Origin: Leifsonia sp. EB41
Lineage (GTDB): Bacteria; Actinomycetota; Actinomycetes; Actinomycetales; Microbacteriaceae
Direction of reading: 5' to 3'
DNA: 64,000 bases
Assembly: GCF_041262565.1 (NCBI RefSeq)
Contig: NZ_JBGCCJ010000001.1
Coordinates: 1,116,001-1,180,000, forward strand
Shown here: one piece after another, positions 51,872 to 58,938 of the stretch
How positions within the stretch are numbered: the stretch's first letter is position 1
Layout: each line of letters opens with the position of its first letter
Notes under the pieces: generated by a model
The model's input: the letters and a program-made list of their open reading frames with translations, nothing else
What the model was told of the DNA's origin: nothing
Databases searched by the model: none
Made by a program: the position numbers and the translations under genes

Positions 51872-52540
51872 GTGACCGACCTCCACCATCCGATCCGGGT
51901 GCTCGTCGTCGACGACGACCCGATGGTGGTCACTGGCATCAGCACCATCCTCTCCACCTCCGCGGAACTTGCGGTCGTCGGTCGATGCGCCGACGGAGAC
52001 GAGGTTCCTCGCGCGGTCGCCGCGCTGAATCCCGACGTCGTGCTATGCGACGTCAACATGAAGAGGGTGAACGGCATCGAGGTCGCGGCCACGCTGGCGG
52101 AGATGCCCGACGGACCGAAGGTGCTGATGATGACGGCACTGGACGACGATGGCCTCGCCCTCGATGCGATCACCGCCGGTGCGACCGGATTCCTGCTCAA
52201 GGACGAAGACCCGCAGCGTTTCATCGAGGCGGTGCACCAGGTGGCCAGAGGCGAAGTCACGTTCTCGCAGCGCGCAGCGCGGCAGCTGACCGACTGGGTC
52301 CGCAGCTCCCAGACCGCCGAGGTGCGCCGAGCCGCTCAGCAGCGACTCGCGATGCTCACCGATCGCGAGCGGGAATTCGCCGTCGCGCTCATGAGCGGCG
52401 CTTCCGACGCGGAGCTCGCCGCCACATTCTTCGTGGCAGAGACGACGGTCAAATCGGCGCTGACGTCGATCAAGACCAAGTGGGGCATCCGGAACCGGAC
52501 ACAGCTCGCGGTGGTCGTGGCACAAGCCGGGGTTTCCTGA
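51872..52540 (+). CDS. NarL/LuxR-family response regulator
   Basis: This 222-aa protein has a receiver domain (VLVVDDDPMVVTG; phosphorylation Asp60 in VVLCDVNMKRVNG; conserved Lys in FLLKDEDP) and a C-terminal LuxR helix-turn-helix (LTDREREFAVALMSGASDAE, then TTVKSALTSIKTKWGIRNRT). The GTG start lies 9 bp after the kinase stop, forming a two-component operon. The likely target is the divergent DUF4190/MmpS-like gene or the kinase promoter itself. Confidence 0.92.
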   Translation: MTDLHHPIRVLVVDDDPMVVTGISTILSTSAELAVVGRCADGDEVPRAVAALNPDVVLCDVNMKRVNGIEVAATLAEMPDGPKVLMMTALDDDGLALDAITAGATGFLLKDEDPQRFIEAVHQVARGEVTFSQRAARQLTDWVRSSQTAEVRRAAQQRLAMLTDREREFAVALMSGASDAELAATFFVAETTVKSALTSIKTKWGIRNRTQLAVVVAQAGVS

Positions 52541-52624
52541 CGACATATCTCTGGCGAGGATTCGAGCGCGTTTCTCTCTCCTGCCAGGATGCCGCTCGCG
52601 CCTGGATTGGTAACCCGCCAGCGG

Positions 52625-53821
52625 TCATGCGCCGGCGTGCGCGACCTCCTTCGCCACGATCGCAGCATCCCGTCCTACTCCGAACATCAAGGCTGACCTT
52701 CGAGCCCGCATGAAGTGGACGCCACAGAAATACAGGCCGCGCATCACGAGGCTCGCCCCGTCCAGAGTCACGGGGAAGCCGAGCTCATCGCAGACCTCGC
52801 CGTCGATCCAGCCATAGTCAGGCCGGAACCCCGCCGCCAGCACGACCGCTCCGACGTCTCGCAGGCTCACCTCGTCCACCGGTTCAGGTAGAAAGGGAGG
52901 GGGGATGGGCATGTCGGGGATGCCGAATCCTTTGGCGGGAAGCTGCGCGCGCATGATGGCACGCATGTCGGCCCACCATTCGTCAGCGAAGGCCACCGAA
53001 TCCGCCACGTCATCGACGAACCCGATTCGTGTCCCGTCGCAGCCGGCGACATGGCCCGCGAGTCGGACCCCGAGCGTCTGAAGGGTCCGGAAGCCGAGGT
53101 CGCGCCCTCCCCCTGCTCCCGTGAGCTGCGGGTTGGCCAGGAACCTGCTCGCGGGGGACGGCAGACTGGCGACCGTCGTATCGAAGAACGTCGTCCGATC
53201 GAGCCACGTGATAATGTCCATGCCGTCGAGACGCCGCGGCGCCCAGGGCGCTCGCCCACACGCAAGCACCACATCCCGGCCCGACCGGATCAGTTCTTCG
53301 GCGATCTGGCAGCCGGTCTGGCCGCTGCCGACGATCACGACCTTCCCGGCCGGGATCTGATCCGGATTCCGGTACTCGCTCGACGACAGGATCAGCGGAC
53401 CGGGAACGGCAGCGAGGACGGACGGGCGAAACTGTCTGGCGAACGAGCCTGTGCATACGACAACCGCATCCGCCACCAGCTCTCCGTCGCTGGTTTCAGC
53501 AAGCAGACCGCTGCCGTTGACACTCAGCCGCGTGACCTCGATGCCCTCCACGATCGGCGAACTTACCGAGCGTGCGTAATCGTCGAGGTAGCCCACGATC
53601 GCGTCGCGAGGTACGTGGCCTTCCGGTTCCGATCCGGAATACGGGCTCCCCGGGAGTGCCAACGTCCAGTTCGGTGTGACAAGGGTGAAGCTGTCCCACC
53701 GGTCCCGCCATGCTTGGCCGGGCTTCGCCCGCTCGAGCACGACATGGTCGACGCCCAGCGCCTCCAGTTCATGGCTGACGGAAAGACCGGCCTGTCCTGC
53801 ACCAATCACGATGGCGGACAT
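52625..53821 (-). CDS. Flavin-containing monooxygenase-like protein
   Basis: This 398-aa protein has FAD fold GAGQAG (residues 7-12), FMO-like AWRDRWDSFTLVTPNW, and NADPH fold GSGQTG in VVIVGSGQTGCQIAEEL, ending GLYFCGVHFMRARRSALMFG. It is a distant paralogue of the chromosomal protein at 18.9-20.1 kb. It is the last gene of the first island segment, starting 23 bp from the third att-like site. The substrate is unknown. Confidence 0.85.
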   Translation of the reverse strand: MSAIVIGAGQAGLSVSHELEALGVDHVVLERAKPGQAWRDRWDSFTLVTPNWTLALPGSPYSGSEPEGHVPRDAIVGYLDDYARSVSSPIVEGIEVTRLSVNGSGLLAETSDGELVADAVVVCTGSFARQFRPSVLAAVPGPLILSSSEYRNPDQIPAGKVVIVGSGQTGCQIAEELIRSGRDVVLACGRAPWAPRRLDGMDIITWLDRTTFFDTTVASLPSPASRFLANPQLTGAGGGRDLGFRTLQTLGVRLAGHVAGCDGTRIGFVDDVADSVAFADEWWADMRAIMRAQLPAKGFGIPDMPIPPPFLPEPVDEVSLRDVGAVVLAAGFRPDYGWIDGEVCDELGFPVTLDGASLVMRGLYFCGVHFMRARRSALMFGVGRDAAIVAKEVAHAGA

Positions 53822-53843
53822 GACCAGATGATAGATCGGCGAC

Positions 53844-53913
53844 GTAGGGGCGCGAAAGCTGCGACCGCCCTTTTACTTGCTGTTAGAGAGGGCCAAAATC
53901 CGCGGAATCATGG
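53844..53913. other. Third att-like sequence (internal junction)
   Basis: From GTAGGGGCGCGAAAGC through TGCGACCGCCCTTTT to CCAAAATCCGCGGAAT this stretch follows the left end (26925-26995) base for base with scattered differences, about three quarters identical by eye. The tRNA-derived core is degraded. It is joined directly to a remnant integrase tail and so probably marks the left end of a second element. Confidence 0.6.
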
Positions 53914-53946
53914 GCCGACCGACTCAACGAGCGGGTTCTTGCGTAG
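53914..53946 (+). pseudogene. Integrase 3' remnant
   Basis: The frame encodes ADRLNERVLA and a stop. The intact integrase of this island has ADRLNERALAESNG near its end, and the two DNA stretches share CGACTCAACGAGCG exactly. Only the last ten codons remain; upstream the sequence is att arm, so a deletion joined the element end to the integrase 3' end. Confidence 0.65.
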
Positions 53947-53998
53947 AGCGGAGATAGCTTGTGGACCGACCGGCACCCTGGCCCGCCGGGGTTGGGTC

Positions 53999-54016
53999 TA
54001 TACTGAATTGAGTATA
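53999..54016. promoter_or_regulatory. Inverted repeat in the promoter of the XRE gene
   Basis: TATACTGAATTGAGTATA has perfect 6-bp arms around GAATTG, 20 bp before the XRE start, in an AT-rich patch that also supplies TATACT and TATAAC as possible -10 boxes. XRE-type antitoxins usually bind such repeats to repress their own operon. Confidence 0.6.
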
Positions 54017-54035
54017 ACGTGAGGAGGTGATCGGC

Positions 54036-54611
54036 ATGGCATTCGCGGATCTCATTCGCGCTGCGCGTTCAGCGGCCGGATATAGCCAGGCGGAGATCGC
54101 CGACCGAGCGGACACGTACCAACCGATCGTCTCTGGTGTGGAACGCGGCAAGCGAGACACTGGGGTCGCCTCCGCAGCGCACCTCGCCCGCGCTGCCCAG
54201 CACCGCCTACTTCTCATTCCAACCACACATCCGAGCGCCGTGGAGACCGCGGCGAGAATCGCGGACGCCCTCGAGGAAGACAGCAGAGACGGCGCGTTCC
54301 GGGCGCTTCTCGACCTCTCCGATGGGCTAGCCAAGGAAGCTCCCTTGGTCGTCGCCGCGCTCGTCGTCGCCCAGCCGCGAAGCACTGGCAGCCGAGAGTG
54401 GGACGCCGCGCTGTCCGGAGCTGTTGCCTATCGACTTCGTCAGGCGGGCCTCCCCGCCGCCAGTTGGACCAAGCAAGCAATTACCGATGACCGTGAGCTA
54501 CGAGCCCCGCACCTGCACCCGCTGGATGATGCGCCAAACGTCTCCCGTGTCCCGCCCGAGTTCCTGGAGCGCGGCATCCTGATCGAGGAGGGAACGCTGG
54601 CAAGTGTCTGA
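54036..54611 (+). CDS. XRE-family regulator, probable antitoxin
   Basis: ATG 54036 directly follows AGGAGGTGAT, an ideal ribosome site. The 191-aa product has an XRE helix-turn-helix (LIRAARSAAGYSQAEIADRA, residues about 6-25, then PIVSGVERGKRDTG) and a longer helical C-terminal part of unknown fold. It overlaps the nucleotidyltransferase gene by 8 bp. This arrangement and the autoregulatory repeat fit a toxin-antitoxin pair in which this protein is the antitoxin and repressor. Confidence 0.82.
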   Translation: MAFADLIRAARSAAGYSQAEIADRADTYQPIVSGVERGKRDTGVASAAHLARAAQHRLLLIPTTHPSAVETAARIADALEEDSRDGAFRALLDLSDGLAKEAPLVVAALVVAQPRSTGSREWDAALSGAVAYRLRQAGLPAASWTKQAITDDRELRAPHLHPLDDAPNVSRVPPEFLERGILIEEGTLASV

Positions 54612-55204
54612 TCAAACTCCGGGGCTCGACCGCGAGTCACTCATTTCCGGACTGAACGATCTCATCGAGCGAATACGGGCCGCGGAGATCGGGCCCGTTC
54701 GGATCAGTATCGTCGGCGGCGCCGCTCTCGCGCTCTCCCATGTGGACCGCCGACGAACGGTCGACGTCGACGCGCGATTAGACCCGCACGATGCACTCGT
54801 TCGTATCGCAGAGCGGATAGCAGTCGAGCGGGATTGGCCTGCAGACTGGCTGAACTCGAATGCCTCCCAGTTCTTCCCCGACTGGGGCAAGTCCGTGGAC
54901 TGGAGACCGCTTTACGACCGCGACGACATCCGCGTCGAGGTGGCGCCGGCGGACGCACTCCTCGCCATGAAACTCCGCGCCGCGATGAGCCGGCCCCGGA
55001 CGCGACACCGCCGACATCGTCAGCCTCGTCGCCGAGCTTGACATCGAAAGCGCCGACGACGCCGAATCCATCTTCGCGGCCTACTATCCTGGCGACGCGC
55101 TGAACGACCGTGTCTACGCGCTCGTGGAACGCGCCGTGGCCCACCGCTCAGAGTTCCGGACCACGGCACTACCGGACGTGCGCCTGAGCCCCGGGCCAGA
55201 CTGA
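54604..55204 (+). pseudogene. DUF6036-type nucleotidyltransferase (toxin) with frameshift
   Basis: The GTG 54604 frame encodes a nucleotidyltransferase-fold protein: IVGGAALALSHVDRRRTVDV with the DxD-like DVDARLD, and PADALLAMKLRAA. The frame then derails. Removing one C from the run of four at 54994-54997 restores GRDTADIVSLVAELDIESAD and a C-terminus ending at 55204, as in this family. With the upstream XRE gene this looks like an AbiE-like toxin-antitoxin pair. The extra C could be a real inactivating mutation or a sequencing error. Confidence 0.75.
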
Positions 55205-55300
55205 CTGCAACGCGCACGCGCTAATGAACAGTTTTCCTGGGGTGCCAGCGCGCTCGCGATTCTTCGCGCTGAAGGGCTCCTCCTTGCCATACTCATCAAC

Positions 55301-55768
55301 ATGGGCGATCTTGGCGCGTTCTTCTCGACGTTCGAGGCGAAGGACTGGGTTACTAGCGGGCTGGCGGTTGTTGCAATCCTTGTCTCAGTCATAAGCACGT
55401 TCTTTACTCTTCGGCACAATCGGTTGTACTTCCCGAGGCCGCTATTCGTCGGGCTCGTCTATGTACGCGAACCGTTCAGGGACGGAGATAAGCCGATGAC
55501 CGTCCGGCAAATAAGCAACCGCGGCAACGGCGACGCGCACGATGTCACGGTCTCCCTATTCCATCGGGGCAACCCCGGGGTGCGGCTGCCACTCGACCAC
55601 GTTGACGTCCTGAAGGCCGGTGAGCCGATGGCAGAGGCGATGTCGGGCGTGACGAAAAACACTCCGATCGAGCGCTACATGGTCACGTGGCGTCAGCCGC
55701 CTCGAATGTCGAAGTTGAACACGCTGGTCCTCAAGGTGAAGCTTCCGAAGAAGGCCGTGGACGGCTGA
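55301..55768 (+). CDS. Single-pass membrane protein of unknown function
   Basis: This 155-aa protein has one N-terminal membrane helix (WVTSGLAVVAILVSVISTFF, residues about 16-35) and a beta-rich domain (MTVRQISNRGNGDAHDVTVS) resembling CARDB-like folds. It is not recognised. It is convergent with a protein of the same design at 55776-56516; both may be cargo of the second island element. Confidence 0.6.
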   Translation: MGDLGAFFSTFEAKDWVTSGLAVVAILVSVISTFFTLRHNRLYFPRPLFVGLVYVREPFRDGDKPMTVRQISNRGNGDAHDVTVSLFHRGNPGVRLPLDHVDVLKAGEPMAEAMSGVTKNTPIERYMVTWRQPPRMSKLNTLVLKVKLPKKAVDG

Positions 55769-55775
55769 GCGGGGG

Positions 55776-56516
55776 TCAGGTCGCGAATTTCGTTTCTCCC
55801 ATTTCGTCGTCGTCCTTCGCCAAAGAATCGGCAATCTCGGTGAGCTGCCTCCTCGAAGAAGTCGTCTCAGTTGCTATCGTCTTTAGCGAATCCGCGATCG
55901 TCTTCATTCGCCCGGGCATCGACGAGCTCGATTCGGAGGTTGTCTGGAGCCCCATCCAATCAGCATCCAGCGCGGTGACTTCTTTGTAGCGGAACCACCA
56001 AAACGCCTTGTAGGTGATGGTGACCTTGACCTTATCCGGTGTCTTTAGATTGTTGACAAGTTTGCCCATCGGCGCATTGGCACTTGTCCCAGACCAGTAC
56101 ACGTTGGTGATCTCGACAGCCGGTGGCAGAAGCGGTATTGGCTTGTCGTAGCGTTCGGCAAGATACTTCGTCGTAATTTGTTGGCGTCTCTCGTCGTCCA
56201 ACGGAGGGTCGAACTCGACTATCACGTTTCGCGCGGCCGACTGCCCATAATTCCGCACAACGAAGTCGAACGAAGTGTCACTATTCTCGGCAAGCCGAAA
56301 ATGCGCCATAACGATTGGGCGGCTGCGTGCTCGACTGTCGCGAGCGGTTGCCGTCAACGCGAGAATGGCAACAATCGCAGTCAGCAGAGTTGCTGCCGCA
56401 GACACTGCACCTGCCTCCGTCGACAGCCATGCCCACACAAAGCTCAGAGGGTCAAACGACGAGCCCAATGGGGAGGGCGCCAGAGTCGGAGTCGGTATTG
56501 GGGTCGGAGTCGGCAT
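55776..56516 (-). CDS. Membrane-anchored protein with beta domain and coiled tail
   Basis: This 246-aa protein starts with Pro/Thr repeats (MPTPTPIPTPT), then a membrane helix (SAAATLLTAIVAILALTATA, about 39-58), a beta domain with VVRNYGQSAARNVIVEF, and a helical C-terminus rich in Ser/Thr/Glu. The beta part resembles that of the convergent protein (SNRGNGDAHDVTVS). No function is known; it might be a membrane-bound effector or partner of the neighbouring protein. Confidence 0.65.
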   Translation of the reverse strand: MPTPTPIPTPTLAPSPLGSSFDPLSFVWAWLSTEAGAVSAAATLLTAIVAILALTATARDSRARSRPIVMAHFRLAENSDTSFDFVVRNYGQSAARNVIVEFDPPLDDERRQQITTKYLAERYDKPIPLLPPAVEITNVYWSGTSANAPMGKLVNNLKTPDKVKVTITYKAFWWFRYKEVTALDADWMGLQTTSESSSSMPGRMKTIADSLKTIATETTSSRRQLTEIADSLAKDDDEMGETKFAT

Positions 56517-56703
56517 GAGCTGAGGCTAGCGGGAGCCGCGACATTCATCTAAACCCCTTCGTCGGCGTTTATGCGATGGCCTATACCACTCTCAGTTCTG
56601 TCCCGACATCGCCGTCCCTGAAGCGTCCCACGAAAACGACCAGATCAGATCAGCTGTAATCACAGCGACGACCATAGAGTTTCTTAGAGTTCTTCGGTGT
56701 CCC

Positions 56704-56724
56704 TGTGGGCAAATTGTGGGCAAA
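56704..56724 (+). repeat. 21-bp direct repeat, right copy (candidate integrase arm site)
   Basis: This is identical to 27043-27063: two adjacent units TGTGGGCAAAT and TGTGGGCAAA. It lies 68 bp inside the right att core, as the left copy lies 107 bp inside the left core, and in the same orientation. Confidence 0.6.
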
Positions 56725-56734
56725 AATGAAAATC

Positions 56735-56762
56735 GGCGATTTCCACATTTGTGAAAATCGCC
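56735..56762 (-). terminator. Terminator of tRNA-Arg
   Basis: On the minus strand GGCGATTTTCAC pairs with GTGGAAATCGCC (one mismatch) around an AAAT loop, followed by GATTTTCATTTTT. It begins 31 bp after the tRNA 3' end. Because it lies inside the element arm, the mobile element itself supplies this terminator. Confidence 0.7.
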
Positions 56763-56793
56763 TCTGACCAGCTATTTCAACGCACCCGCAAAG

Positions 56794-56865
56794 TGCCCCT
56801 GGAGGGACTCGAACCCCCAACCTTCTCCTTAGGACGGAGCAGCTCTTCCATTGAGCTACAGAGGC
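56794..56865 (-). tRNA. tRNA-Arg (anticodon CCT)
   Basis: The minus strand folds into a cloverleaf: acceptor GCCTCTG/CAGGGGC with one G-U pair, D arm GCTC/GAGC, anticodon loop GTCCTAA with CCT, and T arm GGGGG-TTCGAGT-CCCTC. The discriminator base is A and CCA is not encoded. The 3' part is the island attachment core. It reads AGG codons. Confidence 0.93.
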
Positions 56866-56904
56866 CAGCCCTTCCAGCCTACCCGAGGCCGTTGGGGCTC
56901 AACG

Positions 56905-57396
56905 TCAGGCCGCCAGGTAGTCTTGCCAGTCCGCCTGGCCGCCCTCCACGCCACGCACCACCCACGAGCTGTCGTGCGGGGCGCGCGGGGTGAGCTTCAG
57001 GGTCCAGCCCATCTCGGCCGGGGTGCGGTCGCCTTTGACGTTGTTGCAGCGGAGGCAGCAGGCGACCAGGTTCTCCCAGCTGTCGGCGCCGCCGCGGGAG
57101 CGTGGGAGGACGTGGTCGATCGTCGTCGCCGTCTTGCCGCAGTAGCCGCAGCGGTGGCTGTCTCGGCGCAGCACACCGCGGCGGGAGACCGGCACCTGCC
57201 GGCCGTGCGGGATGCGCACGTACCGGGTCAGCAGTATCACCGACGGGCGGTCGTAGCGGCCCGAGATGCTCCAGACCGGGTGGGCCGCGTCGCTCGACAG
57301 CACGGTGGCCTTCTGATTCATCACCAGGACGATGGCGCGTTTGAAGGAGACGACCGCGAGGGGCTCGTAGCCGGCGTTGAGGACGAGGGTCTTCAT
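56905..57396 (-). CDS. HNH endonuclease
   Basis: ATG 57396 with AAAGGA upstream gives 163 aa. The N-terminal half (LVLNAGYEPLAVVSFKRAIV) is a conserved fold of actinobacterial HNH proteins. The HNH motif is CGYCGK, then TTIDHVLPRSRGG and LVACCLRCNNVKGDRTP, with four zinc Cys residues and all catalytic positions present. The family is near-universal in actinobacteria but its role is unclear (DNA repair or restriction). The start overlaps the stop of an upstream Cys/His-rich ORF by four bases. Confidence 0.9.
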   Translation of the reverse strand: MKTLVLNAGYEPLAVVSFKRAIVLVMNQKATVLSSDAAHPVWSISGRYDRPSVILLTRYVRIPHGRQVPVSRRGVLRRDSHRCGYCGKTATTIDHVLPRSRGGADSWENLVACCLRCNNVKGDRTPAEMGWTLKLTPRAPHDSSWVVRGVEGGQADWQDYLAA

Positions 57397-57653
57397 CTGC
57401 GTCCTTTCGGGTGGACGGGGTGGACGGGGCGAACGGGTGCCAGGGAAACAAAAAGGGCACTGTCCGAACGGACAGCGCCCTGGAAGACGGCGGCATGGTG
57501 GCGGCAGGCCACATGGTGGCGCTGGCAGGCCTCGAAATGGTGGCGGCAGGCGAGGAAGTCGCGGTGGCGCGGAAGCAGCTCGTGCTCGGCGCTGAGGCCG
57601 CGACCCACCTCGGTGGTCACCCTCGGTGACCGCACGGTGGTCGACTCGGCCAT
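57393..57653 (-). CDS. 86-aa Cys/His-rich ORF coupled to the HNH gene
   Basis: ATG 57653 is preceded by CGGAGC, third positions are strongly G/C, and the TGA overlaps the HNH start as ATGA. It encodes MAESTTVRSPRV and, in the middle, three 7-residue repeats ACRHHFE, ACQRHHV, ACRHHAA from 21-bp DNA repeats. A strong intrinsic terminator (57455-57480) lies within its 3' third. The arrangement suggests a regulatory leader peptide in which ribosome movement over Cys and His codons controls read-through into the HNH gene. It could alternatively be a small metal-binding protein. Confidence 0.45.
   Translation of the reverse strand: MAESTTVRSPRVTTEVGRGLSAEHELLPRHRDFLACRHHFEACQRHHVACRHHAAVFQGAVRSDSALFVSLAPVRPVHPVHPKGRR
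57455..57480 (-). terminator. Intrinsic terminator or attenuator upstream of the HNH gene
   Basis: On the minus strand GGGCGCTGTCC and GGACAGTGCCC pair (one mismatch) around GTTC, followed by TTTTTGTTT. This classic rho-independent terminator lies inside the 86-codon ORF, 59 bp before the HNH start. Confidence 0.8.
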
Positions 57654-57714
57654 CGGAAGCTCCGATCTGCACGGCTGCCTGGCAGTTGCGCCAGGGCATC
57701 AGAGTAACGCAGAA

Positions 57715-57744
57715 ATGGCGCGCCACCTATTCGTGGCGCGCCAT
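57715..57744 (-). terminator. Hairpin terminator after the NlpC/P60 gene
   Basis: ATGGCGCGCCAC and its exact complement form a 12-bp stem with a 6-base loop, followed on the minus strand by TTTCTG. It starts 42 bp after the NlpC/P60 stop codon. Confidence 0.75.
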
Positions 57745-57785
57745 CGCTGGTGCGTGGACCGCAGTGTTCACCGCGGGTTCGGCTG

Positions 57786-58715
57786 TCAGATACCGAGCCG
57801 GACGACGTAGTAGTCGCTGGTCCAGATCGGGCGAATGGAAATGGAGCGGCCCGAGTCGGGGGCGTCCATGATGTTGCCGTTGCCGGCGTAGAAGCCGATG
57901 TGGCCGGGCATCACGATCAGGTCGCCGGGCTGGGCGTCGGCGATCGAGATCTTCGTGCCGCGGGCGGCCTCCCCCGACACCGAGTGCGGGAGGGAGATGC
58001 CGAACTGGGCGTAGACGTACATGACGTAGCCGGAGCAGTCGAAGCCGCTCGGGCTGGAGCCGCCGTAGACGTACGGGGTGCCGATGTACTGCTTCGCCAC
58101 CGAGAACACCTGCGCGAGGCTGAAGCTCGGGTAGGGCGGGTTGGCCAGGAAGTCGGAGACGGACGGGCCGGAGTAGCTGGCGTAGTTCGCGAGGGAGACC
58201 GCGGCTCGCTGGCGGGCGGCCTCGGCGGCAGCGGTGGCGGCGGCTGCCGCCTTCTGCGAGTCGAGCTGCTGCTGGCTGGTCGCGGTGGCGACGTCGCGGC
58301 TGACGGCGGAGGCGGTGACGCTCTGGCCGACGGCGACGGACTGCGCCTGCGCCTTCTTCATGCTGTCGGCGGCGCTGGGGCCGAAGCTCGCGGAGTCCGC
58401 ACCATTGGGATTGAACGCGAAGGCGGGGAGCGACATGGTCGCGATGATGCCGGTCGCGACGGTGATGACGCCGACGTTGAGGATCCAGCCGCCCTTGCGC
58501 TTCGCGACGGGCTTGGCGGACTCCTTCGTCGCCGGGGCGGGAGCCTTCGCGACAGCCTTGGGGGCCGCTGCGACGGGCGCCTTCGCCGTGCGGAGCGACC
58601 GCCTGGAGACGATGTGGGACCCGGGCGCGGACGTCATCGACGTCGTTGAAGCAGCGGTTTCCGGGTCTTCAGGGGTCCGCTCCTGGGCAGGATCGGACGA
58701 ACCAGAGTGTGCCAA
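57786..58715 (-). CDS. NlpC/P60 peptidoglycan endopeptidase
   Basis: TTG 58715 follows AGGAGG by seven bases and gives 309 aa. A Pro/Ala/Lys-rich head of about 75 residues precedes a signal-anchor helix (WILNVGVITVATGIIATM), then an Ala/Gln-rich coiled region and a C-terminal NlpC/P60 domain with catalytic Cys near 226 (GFDCSGYVMYVY) and His in MPGHIGFYAG. It cuts peptidoglycan stem peptides outside the cell. A 5' leader of about 150 nt lies between promoter and start. Confidence 0.92.
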   Translation of the reverse strand: MAHSGSSDPAQERTPEDPETAASTTSMTSAPGSHIVSRRSLRTAKAPVAAAPKAVAKAPAPATKESAKPVAKRKGGWILNVGVITVATGIIATMSLPAFAFNPNGADSASFGPSAADSMKKAQAQSVAVGQSVTASAVSRDVATATSQQQLDSQKAAAAATAAAEAARQRAAVSLANYASYSGPSVSDFLANPPYPSFSLAQVFSVAKQYIGTPYVYGGSSPSGFDCSGYVMYVYAQFGISLPHSVSGEAARGTKISIADAQPGDLIVMPGHIGFYAGNGNIMDAPDSGRSISIRPIWTSDYYVVRLGI

Positions 58716-58871
58716 AGTGCAACCTCCTGCGCTCCAGCAGCACTAGGGAGCTGCTCCCGTCCGATGCGATCGGCATTCGGTTCACCGGCCTGGGAGACGG
58801 GCTTCAGGGGGGTTGGAGCGTCCCGGTCGGGGTCCTATTGGGCCGGCTTCTGGCCCGTTCGAACTCGTAAG

Positions 58872-58900
58872 AGACTACGGGACCACCCGGCGTTTGTCAC
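58872..58900 (-). promoter_or_regulatory. Promoter of the NlpC/P60 gene with long leader
   Basis: On the minus strand GTGACA (58895-58900) and TAGTCT (58872-58877) are separated by 17 bp, predicting a start near 58865. The resulting leader of about 150 nt is structured and contains CCGGTGAACCGAATGCCGAT. Cell-wall hydrolase genes of actinobacteria are often behind c-di-AMP (ydaO) riboswitches, but too few consensus elements could be matched to claim one. Confidence 0.5.
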
Positions 58901-58938
58901 TTCGTTTCGCGCACTTTTTAACGAAACGGTAACGGAGA

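Larger units (their letters stand above)
26915..56813. mobile_element. Genomic island (integrative mobilisable element type) at tRNA-Arg
   Basis: The boundaries are two copies of the tRNA-Arg 3' end, at 26915-26935 and 56793-56813 (20 of 21 bases identical). Inside are a tyrosine integrase, a TrwC-type relaxase, an IS481 insertion and several restriction or defence genes. No VirB4, VirD4 or other conjugation genes are seen, so transfer would need a helper. A third att-like site at 53844 and a second integrase tail suggest two elements in tandem. Exact crossover positions are inferred. Confidence 0.75.

Noticed and set aside
58716-58865. c-di-AMP (ydaO) riboswitch before the NlpC/P60 gene
   Set aside because: Position and leader length fit and CCGGTGAACC is present, but the conserved core could not be aligned; a covariance-model search would decide.
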